A stretch of 64,000 nt of DNA from Burkholderia sp. USMB20 (GTDB lineage: Bacteria > Pseudomonadota > Gammaproteobacteria > Burkholderiales > Burkholderiaceae). The stretch's first letter is position 1; every line of letters begins with the position of its first letter. The notes beneath the pieces are model-generated. The model ran no database searches and was not told the origin of the DNA. It saw nothing but the letters and a program-made list of their open reading frames with translations. Where the stretch lies: positions 124,001 through 188,000 of the forward strand of contig NZ_JTAN02000019.1 of the NCBI RefSeq assembly GCF_000949135.2. Reading direction: 5' to 3'. Below, piece after piece: positions 43,592 to 53,068 of the stretch. The position numbers were made by a program, and so were the translations under genes.

Positions 43592-46218
43592 CCCGGGCTC
43601 CTGAGCCAGTACGGCGACACGTACAGCGCGGTGAAGATGAACAGCCACACGATGTCGACGAAGTGCCAGTAGAGCCCGCCGACCGTCAGCGCGACGCGTC
43701 GCTCGCGGCCGAAGAAGCCGGCGGCGGTCCACCCGGCGAGCAGCGCGAGGATCACGAGGCCGGCCACCACGTGTGCGAGGTGGAAGCCGGTGATCGTGAA
43801 GTACAGGCTGCCGTACAGATGCGCGGTCGGGCCGTACGGATGGTCGCGCCACTCGTGCAGTTGCACGAGCGCGAACGCGACGCCGAGCGCCAGCGCGACG
43901 GCGAGCGCGGCCACCGCGCGGGCCTGCCTGCCGGCCCGCACCGCGCGCTCGGCGAGCCACACGAACCCGCTGCTCGACAACAGCACGACCGTATTTCCGG
44001 CCGCGAGTCCGAGCTTAGGCATCCCTTCGGGCGGCCACGGCGCGGCCGCTTGCGACTGCAGGTAGAAATAGCAGAACAGCAGGTAGCCGAACAGTCCGGC
44101 CTCGGTCACGATCAGCGTGATGACGCCCCACCAGCCGCCCGCGCGTTCGCCATAACTGCGACCGGCAACGGCTCGACGCACGCGCCGGCGCGCCGGCGGC
44201 ACCGCGGCCGACGGCGCCGTTCCGGATCCAGCCGGCGGCGCCGACGCGCCTGCGTGGTATCGCGGGCCGGCAGGCGTGCGCGCTGCCCGAGCGTGCGGCG
44301 TGGACACAGCCACACGGCGTCCCGATCGCGCAGCCGGCGACGGCCGCGCACACGAGCGTCGGCGAGCGCGCCAGCATCGCGGCGCACACCGCGGCGCGAG
44401 CAGCGCGAGCACGAGCGGCACGCTGCTGTCTTCGGGCATCTTCAGGATCGCGCTCGGCGTCGCCGCGAGCGGCGTGACCGCGAGCGCCTCGCGCCCGTCG
44501 GCGAGCCGGTAGCCGACCTGCACGCTGGTGCGCTTCGCGTCGTCGCGCGTTTCCCACAGCGGGTGCCGCGACGCCACGAGCGGCAGCACCGCGAAGTTGT
44601 ACACGGGCGCGGGCGACGCGACCGACCATTCGAGCCCGGCCGCGCCCCACGGATTCCCGCCGGCGCGCGCGCCGCGCCGCGCGCTGACCAGCGCGTTGAC
44701 GACGAACATCACGATCCCGATGCCGAACACGAACGAGCCGATCGTCGTCAGCAGGTTCGACGTGTCCCAGCCCATTCCGGACGGATAGGTATAGATGCGG
44801 CGCGGCATCCCGAGCAGCCCGGAGACGTGCATCGGGAAGAAGCCGAGGTTGAAGCCTACCAGAACCACCCAGAACGTCAGGTATCCGAACCGTTCGTTCA
44901 TCATGCGTCCAGTGAATTTCGGGAACCAGTACGTGAGCCCGCCGAGCACCGGGAACACGTTGATGCCGAGCAGCACGTAATGCAGGTGCGCGACGACGAA
45001 ATACGTGTCGGTCAGCTGCCAGTCGAGCGGCACCGCGGCCGTCATCACGCCGGACACGCCGCCGATCACGAACATCAGCACGAAGCCCGCGAAATACAGG
45101 AACGGCGTGCGGAACACCGGGCGGCCGGTCCAGATCGTCGCGAGCCATGCGAACACCGCGACCGCGCTCGGGATCGAGATCAGCATGCTCGCCGCGCCGA
45201 AGAACGCGAGCGCGAGCGGCGCGATGCCGGTCGCGAACATGTGGTGGACCCACACCTCGAAGCCGATCAGCATCGTCGCCACCGTCGATACCGCGACGGC
45301 CTCGTAGGCGACGAGCGGCCGGCGGCAGAAGGTCGGCAGCGCGTCCGACACGATCCCCATCGCGGGCAGCACGACCACGTACACCCACGGGTGCGCGAAC
45401 ATCCAGAACAGGTGCTGCCACAACAGCGGCCGCCCGCCGTTCGCGACATCGAAGAAGTGCGTGCCGGCATTGCGGTCGAGCCACAGCAGCAGGAACGCGA
45501 GGCTCACGGACGGCACCGCGACGAGGTTCGCGACCGATGCGGTGAGCGTGCCCCACACGATGATCGGCAGCCGGTCGATCGACATCCCGTGCGCGCGCAT
45601 CCGCAGCAGCGTGACGACGAAGTTCGCGGCGCCGCCGGTCGTCGAGACGCCGAGCAGGATCATGCCGAGCGCATAGATGTCGATGTTCGCGCCGGCGCTG
45701 TAGTCGAGCGACGTGAGCGGCACGTAATTGAACCAGCCGCCGTCCGGCACCGCGCCGAGCGGGAAGCTCGCATACAGGAACAGCCCGGCGAACAGGAACG
45801 CCCAGTACGAGAAAGCGTTCAGGCGCGGGAACGCCATGTCGCGCGAGCCGAGCATCAGCGGCCACAGATAGTTCGCGAAGCCGGACAGCACCGGCAGCGC
45901 GTACAGGAAGATCATCGTGACGCCGTGCATCGTGAACAGCGCGTCGTATTGCGCGGGCGTGAGCACCGTCGCATCCGGCCGCGCGAGCTGGATGCGCATC
46001 ACGAGCGCCTCGACGCCGCCGAGCAGCAGGAACGCGAACGCGGTGACGATGTAGCGCAGCCCGATGCGCTTGTGGTCGACCGTGCCGACCCAGCCGCGCC
46101 AGCCGGGTTCCGATTCCCACAGGCCGGCCAGTTCGCGCTCGTGCGCGGATCCGGGCGGCGCTTCGCCCAAGTCCGGCACGCGGCTGAGCGGGGCGGGCGG
46201 GTCGCGGGCAACGGCCAT
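43588..46218 (-). CDS. Cytochrome c oxidase, fused subunits I and III (alternative CoxN-like), with slipped linker
   Basis: 876 residues. The ATG at 46218 is preferred because CGGAGG lies six bases upstream. Residues about 30-570 are subunit I; all heme and copper His ligands are present (TMHGVTMIF, FAHPWVYVV, VWVHHMFATG, VVAHLHYVLLG). Residues about 680-876 are subunit III (GGWWGVITLIVTEAGLFGYL, HFVDIVWLFIFTALYVSPYW). The proton-channel Glu of GHPEVY is replaced by Trp (HPWVY). Between MPEDSSVPLVLALLA and about residue 660 the frame appears slipped three times (better reading: VCAAMLARSPTLVCAAVAGC, then PRRTLGQRA in other frames), giving an Arg-rich linker but restoring the frame. Confidence 0.88.
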   Translation of the reverse strand: MAVARDPPAPLSRVPDLGEAPPGSAHERELAGLWESEPGWRGWVGTVDHKRIGLRYIVTAFAFLLLGGVEALVMRIQLARPDATVLTPAQYDALFTMHGVTMIFLYALPVLSGFANYLWPLMLGSRDMAFPRLNAFSYWAFLFAGLFLYASFPLGAVPDGGWFNYVPLTSLDYSAGANIDIYALGMILLGVSTTGGAANFVVTLLRMRAHGMSIDRLPIIVWGTLTASVANLVAVPSVSLAFLLLWLDRNAGTHFFDVANGGRPLLWQHLFWMFAHPWVYVVVLPAMGIVSDALPTFCRRPLVAYEAVAVSTVATMLIGFEVWVHHMFATGIAPLALAFFGAASMLISIPSAVAVFAWLATIWTGRPVFRTPFLYFAGFVLMFVIGGVSGVMTAAVPLDWQLTDTYFVVAHLHYVLLGINVFPVLGGLTYWFPKFTGRMMNERFGYLTFWVVLVGFNLGFFPMHVSGLLGMPRRIYTYPSGMGWDTSNLLTTIGSFVFGIGIVMFVVNALVSARRGARAGGNPWGAAGLEWSVASPAPVYNFAVLPLVASRHPLWETRDDAKRTSVQVGYRLADGREALAVTPLAATPSAILKMPEDSSVPLVLALLAPRCAPRCWRARRRSCARPSPAARSGRRVAVSTPHARAARTPAGPRYHAGASAPPAGSGTAPSAAVPPARRRVRRAVAGRSYGERAGGWWGVITLIVTEAGLFGYLLFCYFYLQSQAAAPWPPEGMPKLGLAAGNTVVLLSSSGFVWLAERAVRAGRQARAVAALAVALALGVAFALVQLHEWRDHPYGPTAHLYGSLYFTITGFHLAHVVAGLVILALLAGWTAAGFFGRERRVALTVGGLYWHFVDIVWLFIFTALYVSPYWLRSPG

Positions 46219-46231
46219 CGTCATCCTCCGT

Positions 46232-47312
46232 TCAGTGCAGCGTCGCGAGATACGCGGCGAGATCGTCGGCGTCGCGCGGCGCGAGCGCGAACGACGGCAT
46301 CAGCGTCTGCGGCTTGATCTGCTGCGCCTGCGCGAGCCAGCGCCGCAGGTTGTCGGGCGTGTTGTCCAGCGTGCCGGCCGCGAGCAGCCGGCGCGACCCG
46401 AGATGCGACAGGTCGGGGCCCGCGTCGCCGGCCGCGTCGTGCCACGTACGGCATGGCAGCCCGCGCAGCGCGCGGCGAACAGGCGCTGGCGCGCTGCTCG
46501 GCGCCGGCCGCCGGGGCAGGCGCCGGCTGCCGCTGCGCGGCGAGCCACGCGCGAAACGCATCGGGCGGTTCGGCCACGACCTCGAACGCCATGTGCGCGT
46601 GCTGCGCGCCGCAGTATTGCGAGCACTGTCCGCGATAGACGCCCGGCCGGTCGGCCTGCAGCCACTGGTGATTCGTCTGGCCCGGGATCGTCTGCGTCTT
46701 GCCGGCCAGTTGCGGGACCCAGAACGCATGGATCACGTCCGCACTCTTCGGTTCGACCGCGACGGGTTCGCCGACCGGGATGTGGATCTCGTTCGCGGTG
46801 ACGAACGCGGCGCCGCCCGCGTCGTCCGGATAGCGGACGGCCCACCACCAGTCGTGCGCGGTCACGACGATCGTGAGCGTGGGCGGACGCGGCGGCGCTG
46901 CGACCGCGCCGAGCACGCGCAGCATGTAGACCAGCGCGCCGAACAGCAGCGCGATCGAGATCGCGGAGCCGACCGTCACGATCGCGAGCCCGCTGCCGTG
47001 ACCGCCGCCCGCCTGAGCGCGGCGGCGAAACATCGCGATCAACAGCAGCACCGCGATCGCCGCGCAGACGAACGTGCACAGCGCGAGCAAGGCCCAGCCG
47101 AGCACGAGCACCGGATCTGCAGCGGGGCCGGCAGCATGCGCGACGTACGCGAGCGGCAGCGGGCCGGCGGGTGACGCAGAAGCGTCGGCCGCACGCGCTG
47201 CCCGCGGCGCGACGATGCACGCGGCCGCGGCGATGCCGGCGATGCCGGCGATGCCGGCAATACCGGCGGTATCGGCAATACGGCACGCATTCATGAACGG
47301 CGGGACGAGCAA
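46232..47312 (-). CDS. Cytochrome c oxidase subunit II with C-terminal heme c domain, frame-disrupted
   Basis: Start TTG at 47312 is supported by AAGGAG six bases upstream; an ATG at 47294 lacks such a site. Signal peptide and two membrane helices (VLGWALLALCTFVCAAIAVL, AIVTVGSAISIALLFGALVY) precede the CuA domain with ligands in DVIHAFWVPQ and GQCSQYCGAQHAHMAFEV. After PAAGAEQRA the reading frame slips: the heme c site (RLFAARCAGCHAVRGT) is in a second frame and GDAGPDLSHLGSRRLLAAGT to DLAAYLATLH in a third, ending at 46232. Without correction the frame continues as Arg-rich nonsense to 46221. caa3-type oxidases carry exactly such a heme c domain. Confidence 0.85.
47232..47276. repeat. 9-bp tandem repeat coding for the signal-peptide core
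   Basis: GATGCCGGC is repeated four times (47232-47267), followed by a one-off AATACCGGC copy. On the minus strand it encodes repeated Gly-Ile-Ala in the hydrophobic core of the oxidase subunit II leader, so copy changes would keep frame and alter leader length. Confidence 0.9.
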
Positions 47313-47597
47313 AGGCGACTCCTTGCCGGATCCGGCGGCGTGACGACAAACCGTTCGCGGCGGAGCAAGTTCCGTGCGCGGACGGCGCGCAGGCGAGGCG
47401 CCCGGCGTTGTGCACGCAACGTGCAGCGCGTTACAGCCGGCTTGTAAATCGGGCGACGGTTCATCGTTCGGGGGCAGGGTGCCGCGGCCCGTGCGATATC
47501 CGGCACGCAGTTTGCTACGCCGATCGTGTTACGGCCGGCAACCCGGGAATGTCTCGGCGGCGTGCCGGCCACCGCGAACAAACAGGAGGAATCGACC

Positions 47598-47807
47598 GTG
47601 AGGACCGTCGCGATCACGAGTGCGAGTGCCGGGCGCGGCCGGGCCGCCACTCATGCGTTCGCGCGACGCGCTGCCAAGGTCGCGCTGCCTGCCCGCGATC
47701 CGCGCACGCTGCACGACACCGCATGCGAAGTGTGCGCGCATGGCGTCGAGGCGCCGCCGATCGCCGTCGACGTCGGCGACGCCGCCGCGCGCAAGCTGAA
47801 CCGGTGA
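47598..47807 (+). pseudogene. Short-chain dehydrogenase with large internal deletion
   Basis: 69 residues from GTG at 47598 behind AGGAGGA. The sequence TVAITSASAGRGRAATHAFA, then RAAKVALPARDPRTLHDTAC and PPIAVDVGDA is the first third of a classical SDR Rossmann fold, with the glycine motif already altered (TGASAGIGRA expected). It then ends abruptly in ARKLNR and a stop. The NAG segment and the catalytic Ser-Tyr-Lys are missing. ARKLNR could be the true C-terminus of the original protein after loss of the middle. Confidence 0.7.
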
Positions 47808-47812
47808 GCGCG

Positions 47813-49588
47813 ATGCTAATCGAGGACTACGCGCTGATCGGCGACGGACGCAGTGCCGCACTCGTCGGGCTCGGCGGCAGCATCGACTGGCTGTGCTGGC
47901 CGGACTTCGATTCGCCGCCATGCTTTGCCGCACTCGTCGGCACGCCGGACAACGGCCGCTTCCGCATCGGGCCGCGCGAGCCGGGGGCCCGCGCGACGCG
48001 CCGCTACCTGCCCGGCAGCGCGGTGCTCGAAACGACGTTCGAGACGTCGTCCGGCCGCGTCGTCGTGATCGACTGGATGAACTGGGCGGCGCCCGACCCG
48101 TGCCTGATCCGCAGCGTGCGCGGCGAGCGCGGCACGGTCGAACTCGACGTCGATCTCGGCGTGCGCTTCGACTATGGCCACGCGCTGCCGTGGTGCCGGC
48201 GGCTCGGCCGGCGCTGGCGGATGATGACGGGCGGCGATGCGATGTGGCTCGATACCGACGCGCACCTCGACGTGCGGGACGACCGGCTCGTCGGCACGCA
48301 GCGGATCGCCGCGGGCGAGCGCGCGGATTTCTGCATCAGCTATGCGCGTTCATATGACCGGCCGCCGCCCTTGCCGGATGCGTACGCGTCGCTGCGCGAC
48401 ACGCTCGCGTCGTGGCGCGCCTGGTCGACGTGCAATACGGCGCAAGGCCCGTATCGCGACGCGATCGAGCGCGCGCTGATCACGGTGAAGCTGCTGTCGA
48501 GCGTGCGCACCGGCGGCATCGTCGCGGCGCCGACGAGCTCGCTGCCCGAATCCTTCGGCGGCATGCGCAACTGGGACTACCGGTACTGCTGGCTGCGCGA
48601 CGCGAGCTTCACGCTGCGCGCGCTGGTGCGCTGCGGCTACCGCGACGAGGCGGCGCGCTGGCGCGACTGGCTGGTGCGCGCGATCGCCGATCATCCGGCG
48701 CAATTGCAGGTGCTGTACGCGGCCGACGGCGGCCGGCGGGCGGACGAATGGGAAGCCGCGCACCTGGCCGGTTACGAAGGCGCGCGACCGGTGCGCTTCG
48801 GCAACGCGGCGGCCGAACAACTGCAGCTCGACGTGTACGGCGAAGTGCTGGCCGCGCTGTACCAGGCGCGCCGGCACGGGCTGCCGCCCGACGACGACGC
48901 ATGGATGCTCGAGCGGCGGCTGCTCGCGCATCTCGCGACGATCTGGCGCGAGCCGGACGAAGGGATCTGGGAAGTGCGCAGCGGCCGGCACCCGTTCACG
49001 TCGTCGAAGGTGATGGTATGGGCGGCCGTCGAAAGCGCGTGCCGCTCCGCGCACGCGTTCGATCATCACGCGCCGCTCGACGCGTGGCGGCGCTTGGCCG
49101 ACACCGTGCATGCGGACGTCCTCGCGCGCGGCTACCACGCGAAACTCGGCCGCTTCGTCGACCGCTACGACGGTGACGGGCTCGACGTGAGCCTGCTGCT
49201 GATTCCGCTGACGGGGATGCTCGACGCGTCCGACCCGCGCGTCGCGGCGACGGTCGCCGCGATCGAGCGCGAGCTGGTCGAGGACGGCCTGCCGTTCCGT
49301 TATCGCCCGCCACGCTTCGACGATGGTTGCGAGGGCAACGAGGGGGCGTTCGTCGCGGCCGGCTTCTGGCTGGTGCAGGTGTACCGGATGCAGGGACGCG
49401 ACGCCGACGCGCACGCGTTGTTCGAGCGGCTGCTGCGCCTGCGCAACGACGTCGGTCTGCTGGCCGAGGAGTACGACGTGAAGGCGCGGCGCATGTGCGG
49501 GAATTTCCCGTTCGCGCTCGCGCAGGTCGGCCTGGTCAACGCGGCGCTCGCGCTGCAGGACGGCGGCGACGACGTCGACATCGGCTGA
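47813..49588 (+). CDS. Glycoside hydrolase family 15 protein (glucoamylase/trehalase-like)
   Basis: 591 residues from the ATG at 47813; a GTG nine bases upstream is also possible. The N-terminal domain opens with IEDYALIGDGRSAALVGLGG and SIDWLCWPDFDSPPCFAALV, typical of the trehalase-like N domain of bacterial GH15. The (alpha/alpha)6 barrel has MRNWDYRYCWLRDASFTLRA (acid Glu/Asp region) and the end FDDGCEGNEGAFVAAGFWLV with the second catalytic Glu. No signal peptide, so cytoplasmic. Members release glucose from alpha-glucans or split trehalose, which connects it loosely to the glg operon of this window. Confidence 0.92.
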   Translation: MLIEDYALIGDGRSAALVGLGGSIDWLCWPDFDSPPCFAALVGTPDNGRFRIGPREPGARATRRYLPGSAVLETTFETSSGRVVVIDWMNWAAPDPCLIRSVRGERGTVELDVDLGVRFDYGHALPWCRRLGRRWRMMTGGDAMWLDTDAHLDVRDDRLVGTQRIAAGERADFCISYARSYDRPPPLPDAYASLRDTLASWRAWSTCNTAQGPYRDAIERALITVKLLSSVRTGGIVAAPTSSLPESFGGMRNWDYRYCWLRDASFTLRALVRCGYRDEAARWRDWLVRAIADHPAQLQVLYAADGGRRADEWEAAHLAGYEGARPVRFGNAAAEQLQLDVYGEVLAALYQARRHGLPPDDDAWMLERRLLAHLATIWREPDEGIWEVRSGRHPFTSSKVMVWAAVESACRSAHAFDHHAPLDAWRRLADTVHADVLARGYHAKLGRFVDRYDGDGLDVSLLLIPLTGMLDASDPRVAATVAAIERELVEDGLPFRYRPPRFDDGCEGNEGAFVAAGFWLVQVYRMQGRDADAHALFERLLRLRNDVGLLAEEYDVKARRMCGNFPFALAQVGLVNAALALQDGGDDVDIG

Positions 49589-49662
49589 CCCACCGCGCTG
49601 CGCCGCGCCGCACGCGACGGGGCGGCACGACACGCGCACCGCGCCGTCCCGCCCGTGATGCG

Positions 49663-51489
49663 CTACGACCGGCTTGTCCCGCCCTTGCCACCGTGTTCGC
49701 CGTTGCCCGGCAGCACGGCCGACAGAACCTGCCGCGCGGTCTCGACGATCACGTTCGCCTCGCGTGCGTCGCCCTTCACCAGCGTTTGCGCGAAGTGCTT
49801 CGCCTGCTGCAGCGTCACGTGCGGCGGCAGCGGCGGCACTTCCGGATCGCTCTTGACCTCGAGCACGACCGGACGGTCGGACGCGAGCGCCTCGTCCCAC
49901 GCGGCGCCGAGCTGCGCCGGGTCGTCGACGTAGATGCCCTTCAACCCGAGCAGCGTCGCGAAGCGATAGTACGGCACATCCGGAATCTGCTGCGATGCGT
50001 CGAACTTCGGGTCGCCTTCCATCACGCGCTGCTCCCACGTGACCTGGTTCAGGTCCTCGTTGTTCAGCACCATGCAGATCCAGCGCGGATCGGGCCATTG
50101 CCGCCAGTACTTCGCGACGGTGATCAGCTCGGCCATGTTGTTCATCTGCATCGCGCCGTCGCCGACCATCGCGATCACGGGGCGCGCCGGGTGCGCGAAC
50201 TTGGCGGCGATCGCATACGGCACGGCGGCGCCCATCGACGCAAGCCCGCCGGACAGCGAGCCCATCATCCCGCGCCGCATCATCAGGTCGCGCGCATACC
50301 AGTTTGCGCAGGAGCCCGAATCGCTCGTCAGGATCACGTCGCCGGGCAGCCGTGGCGACAGTTCGGTGAACGCGCGCTGCGGATTCACGCCGCGACCGGG
50401 GCTCGCCTTCGCGGTCGCGCGTGCCGCGAGCGTGTCGCGCCAGTCCGTATTCCATTTCGCGATCCGGTCGCGCCAGCCGGTGTCGTCCCGTTCCTTCAGC
50501 AGGGGCAGCAGCGCGCGCAACGTCTCCGCGCTGTCGCCGACGAGGTTGACCTCCATCGGGTAACGCAGGCTCAGCATGTCGGCCTTCAGGTCGATCTGCA
50601 CGCCGCGCGCCTCGCCTTCCTTCGGCAGGAATTCCGAATAAGGGAAACCGGAGCCCACGACGAGCAGCGTGTCGCATTCGCTCATCAGCTCGTAGCTCGG
50701 CCGGGTGCCGAGCAGCCCGATCGAGCCGGTCACCCACGGCAGGTCGTCGGGCAGCGCCGCCTTGCCGAGCAGCGCCTTCGCCGCGCCCGCGCCGAGGCGG
50801 TCGGCCACCGCGATCACCTCGTCGGTCGCACGCAGCGCGCCCGCGCCGACCAGCATCGCGACGCGCTTGCCGGCATTGAGCACGTCGGCCGCGCGCTGCA
50901 GCTCGTCGGGATAGGGCACCACCTTCGGTGGCGTGTAGCCGATCCCCGAATGCACGGTGCCGTGCGCGCGCTTCGGCGGCGTGTAGTCGAGCGACTGGAG
51001 GTCGTTCGGCAGCACCAGTGCGGTGACCGTGCGCGCACCGAGCGCGATGCGCACCGCGCGGTCGACCAGGTGGCGCACCTGGCCCGGCACGACGGCAAGC
51101 TGGACGAATGCGCCCGCAACGTCCTTGAACAGCGCCGGCAGGTCGACTTCCTGCTGGTAGTGGCCGCCGAGCGCCGCGCGCGCCTGCTGGCCGACGATCG
51201 CGAGCACCGGCATGTGGTCGAGCCGCGCGTCGTACAGGCCGGTCACGAGGTGCGTGGCGCCGGGGCCCGAGGTCGCGACGCACACGCCGAGCTCGCCTGT
51301 AAATTTTGCATGCGCGGACGCCATGAAGGCGGCCATCTCCTCGTGGCGCGCCTGCACGAACGCGATCTTGTCCTCGGCCCGGCTGAGCGCGCCGAAGAAG
51401 CCGTTGATGCCGTCGCCCGGGTAGCCGTAGATGCGGCGCACGCCCCAGTCATACAGTCGCTCGACGATGAAATCCGCCACTGTCGCCAT
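49663..51489 (-). CDS. Thiamine-diphosphate enzyme of the pyruvate oxidase/dehydrogenase (PoxB-like) type
   Basis: 608 residues, ATG at 51489 after AAGGAGA. ThDP fold: N-terminal Pyr domain with catalytic Glu in FVQARHEEMAAFMASAHAK, the GPGATHLVTGLYDAR loop, a central domain (VAMLVGAGALRATDEVIAVA) and the C-terminal PP domain with GDGAMQMNNMAELITVAKYW (GDG-N Mg/ThDP motif). The sequence is closer to PoxB/pyruvate oxidases than to acetolactate synthase. It probably turns pyruvate to acetate and CO2; the C-terminal membrane-binding helix of E. coli PoxB is replaced by a Gly/Lys tail. Divergent from the DUF305 gene. Confidence 0.82.
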   Translation of the reverse strand: MATVADFIVERLYDWGVRRIYGYPGDGINGFFGALSRAEDKIAFVQARHEEMAAFMASAHAKFTGELGVCVATSGPGATHLVTGLYDARLDHMPVLAIVGQQARAALGGHYQQEVDLPALFKDVAGAFVQLAVVPGQVRHLVDRAVRIALGARTVTALVLPNDLQSLDYTPPKRAHGTVHSGIGYTPPKVVPYPDELQRAADVLNAGKRVAMLVGAGALRATDEVIAVADRLGAGAAKALLGKAALPDDLPWVTGSIGLLGTRPSYELMSECDTLLVVGSGFPYSEFLPKEGEARGVQIDLKADMLSLRYPMEVNLVGDSAETLRALLPLLKERDDTGWRDRIAKWNTDWRDTLAARATAKASPGRGVNPQRAFTELSPRLPGDVILTSDSGSCANWYARDLMMRRGMMGSLSGGLASMGAAVPYAIAAKFAHPARPVIAMVGDGAMQMNNMAELITVAKYWRQWPDPRWICMVLNNEDLNQVTWEQRVMEGDPKFDASQQIPDVPYYRFATLLGLKGIYVDDPAQLGAAWDEALASDRPVVLEVKSDPEVPPLPPHVTLQQAKHFAQTLVKGDAREANVIVETARQVLSAVLPGNGEHGGKGGTSRS

Positions 51490-51677
51490 GCCGTTTCTCC
51501 TTGGTTCGGGATGAGCCGATGCGCCGCGTGCAGGCGATCGCCGTGCGCGGCGTTGCCGGGCGTCGCGCAATGCGCGTGCCGTGCGGGCGTGCCGGCTGCG
51601 TCGGGTACGGGCGTTGCAGGCAGGCGTTGCACGCGAAGAGCAGGCAACCGACCGTTCAATTCCCGAGGAGCCGTGAC

Positions 51678-52073
51678 ATGGATGCATTCACCCGCCGCCC
51701 GGTGCGCGCGGCCCGGCACTGCGCTGCCTGCGCACTGCTGGTCGCCGCCGCGGCAGCCGTATCGCCGGCCGGGGGGCAATTGCGCCCGCCCGACACCGTG
51801 ACCGTTCCCGACACCTCGACCCAGGCGTACAAGCGCGCCGACCGCAGGATGATGGATGCGATGGAGGGCGCGCGTTATTCCGGCGACGCCGATCGCGATT
51901 TCGTGTCGCAGATGGCGCCGCATCACCAGGGTGCGATCGACATGGCACGGGTCGAGCTGAAGTACGGCAAGGACCCGACGCTGCGGCAGCTCGCGAGCCG
52001 CATCGTCGCCGCGCAGCGCGACGAGATCGCGTTGATGGAGCGCTGGCAGAAGATGCACGGCGCGACGCCGTGA
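51678..52073 (+). CDS. DUF305 (CopM-like) exported protein
   Basis: 131 residues from the ATG at 51678 behind GAGGAG. Signal peptide with hydrophobic core (HCAACALLVAAAAAVSPAGG) followed by the DUF305 signature FVSQMAPHHQGAIDMARVEL and IVAAQRDEIALMERWQK. Members are periplasmic four-helix proteins; some bind copper through His/Met. Function here is not known. Confidence 0.88.
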   Translation: MDAFTRRPVRAARHCAACALLVAAAAAVSPAGGQLRPPDTVTVPDTSTQAYKRADRRMMDAMEGARYSGDADRDFVSQMAPHHQGAIDMARVELKYGKDPTLRQLASRIVAAQRDEIALMERWQKMHGATP

Positions 52074-52585
52074 GCGCCGGCCATCACGCGGTTGAGCGGG
52101 CACGGTCGGTCGTGTCGCGGCGGGCCGCATCCGCGCAGGGGGCGTGGGCATGACCGACGGCGGACGCCGCATGCCCGCGGTCAGGACCCCGGCGGGTGAT
52201 CCTACAATTGCAACTAACGGTCAGTCACATGCCCGCCCGCGACACGGATACGCACGCGCGGCGGCAACGCACGTCGCCCGACGCTCACGCATGAACCGGC
52301 TCGCAGGCCTCGGCCGGCTCGTGTACCGCGCCATTCGACGCGCGTCAACGACGCATGCCGCGGTTTTCGCGCCCGGCACCGTCCACGGCCGACGGTGCTC
52401 GCCGGTCGCGGAATTTTCAAGCGCTTGTCATTTCGATCGCCCCGTCGCAGAGTAAGCCACGCGGCCCGGATGCCGCACCGGCGTGCGCGCAACGCCGCCG
52501 CGGCGGCGGCGTTGCGGCGAGGAACGGCTCATGCTGCACGTGTCGGCGAAGCCCGGCTGTCCCGGGTATCGACCACGGTGCTCCC
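52074..52585. other. Intergenic region, no gene recognised
   Basis: About 510 bases before the BON gene. Open frames present are Arg-rich and have no motif. The stretch around 52200-52220 (CTACAATTGCAACTAACGG) is locally A+T-richer and may hold a promoter, but no confident elements could be set. Confidence 0.35.
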
Positions 52586-53068
52586 ATGACTTCCAGAACA
52601 CGCTCGAACAACCCGTTGTTGAATCTCGCGGTAGCCGTCGCGTGCGGCGCGGCGGCGATGTATTTCCTCGATCCGGCGTCGGGCCGGCGGCGGCGCGCGT
52701 ACGTGCGCGACAAGGCTGCCGCGGGCCGCCACGGCGTGGTCGACTACGCGAATACGCAGGCGAAGCGCGCGGCCGACCATGCGCGCGGCGCGATCGCGGG
52801 GCTGCGCGCCGACTGGCTCGCCGGCGACGCGGACGACGCACTGGTCACCGAACGCGTGCGTGCCGCGCTGGGCCATCTGGTCGGGCGTCCGCGTGACGTC
52901 GACGTGACCGTCGAGCACGGGCACGTGCGCCTGAGCGGGCAGGTGGAAGAAGCGGAACGGCATGCCGTCGTCGACGGCGTGGCCGCGCTGCGCGGTGTGC
53001 AGACCGTCGAGGACGCGATGGGCGCACGCAGCGAATACAAGGCGCCGCCCGGCGGCCCGACGCACTGA
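52586..53068 (+). CDS. BON-domain protein with N-terminal membrane anchor
   Basis: 160 residues. Residues about 10-35 form a YtxH-like anchor (LLNLAVAVACGAAAMYFLDP, then SGRRRRAYVRDK). Residues about 85-145 are one BON domain (LVTERVRAALGHLVGRPRDV and VEHGHVRLSGQVEEAERHAV with VVDGVAALRGVQTV). BON domains bind phospholipid surfaces and are common in osmotic or envelope stress proteins. No direct partner is evident. Confidence 0.85.
   Translation: MTSRTRSNNPLLNLAVAVACGAAAMYFLDPASGRRRRAYVRDKAAAGRHGVVDYANTQAKRAADHARGAIAGLRADWLAGDADDALVTERVRAALGHLVGRPRDVDVTVEHGHVRLSGQVEEAERHAVVDGVAALRGVQTVEDAMGARSEYKAPPGGPTH

Noticed and set aside
43498-46317. Long plus-strand open frame opposite the oxidase I-III gene
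   Set aside because: Glu/Arg/His-rich antisense shadow; oxidase motifs are on the minus strand.
49663-51489. Acetolactate synthase
   Set aside because: No small regulatory subunit gene nearby, and the overall motif pattern fits PoxB-like pyruvate oxidases better.
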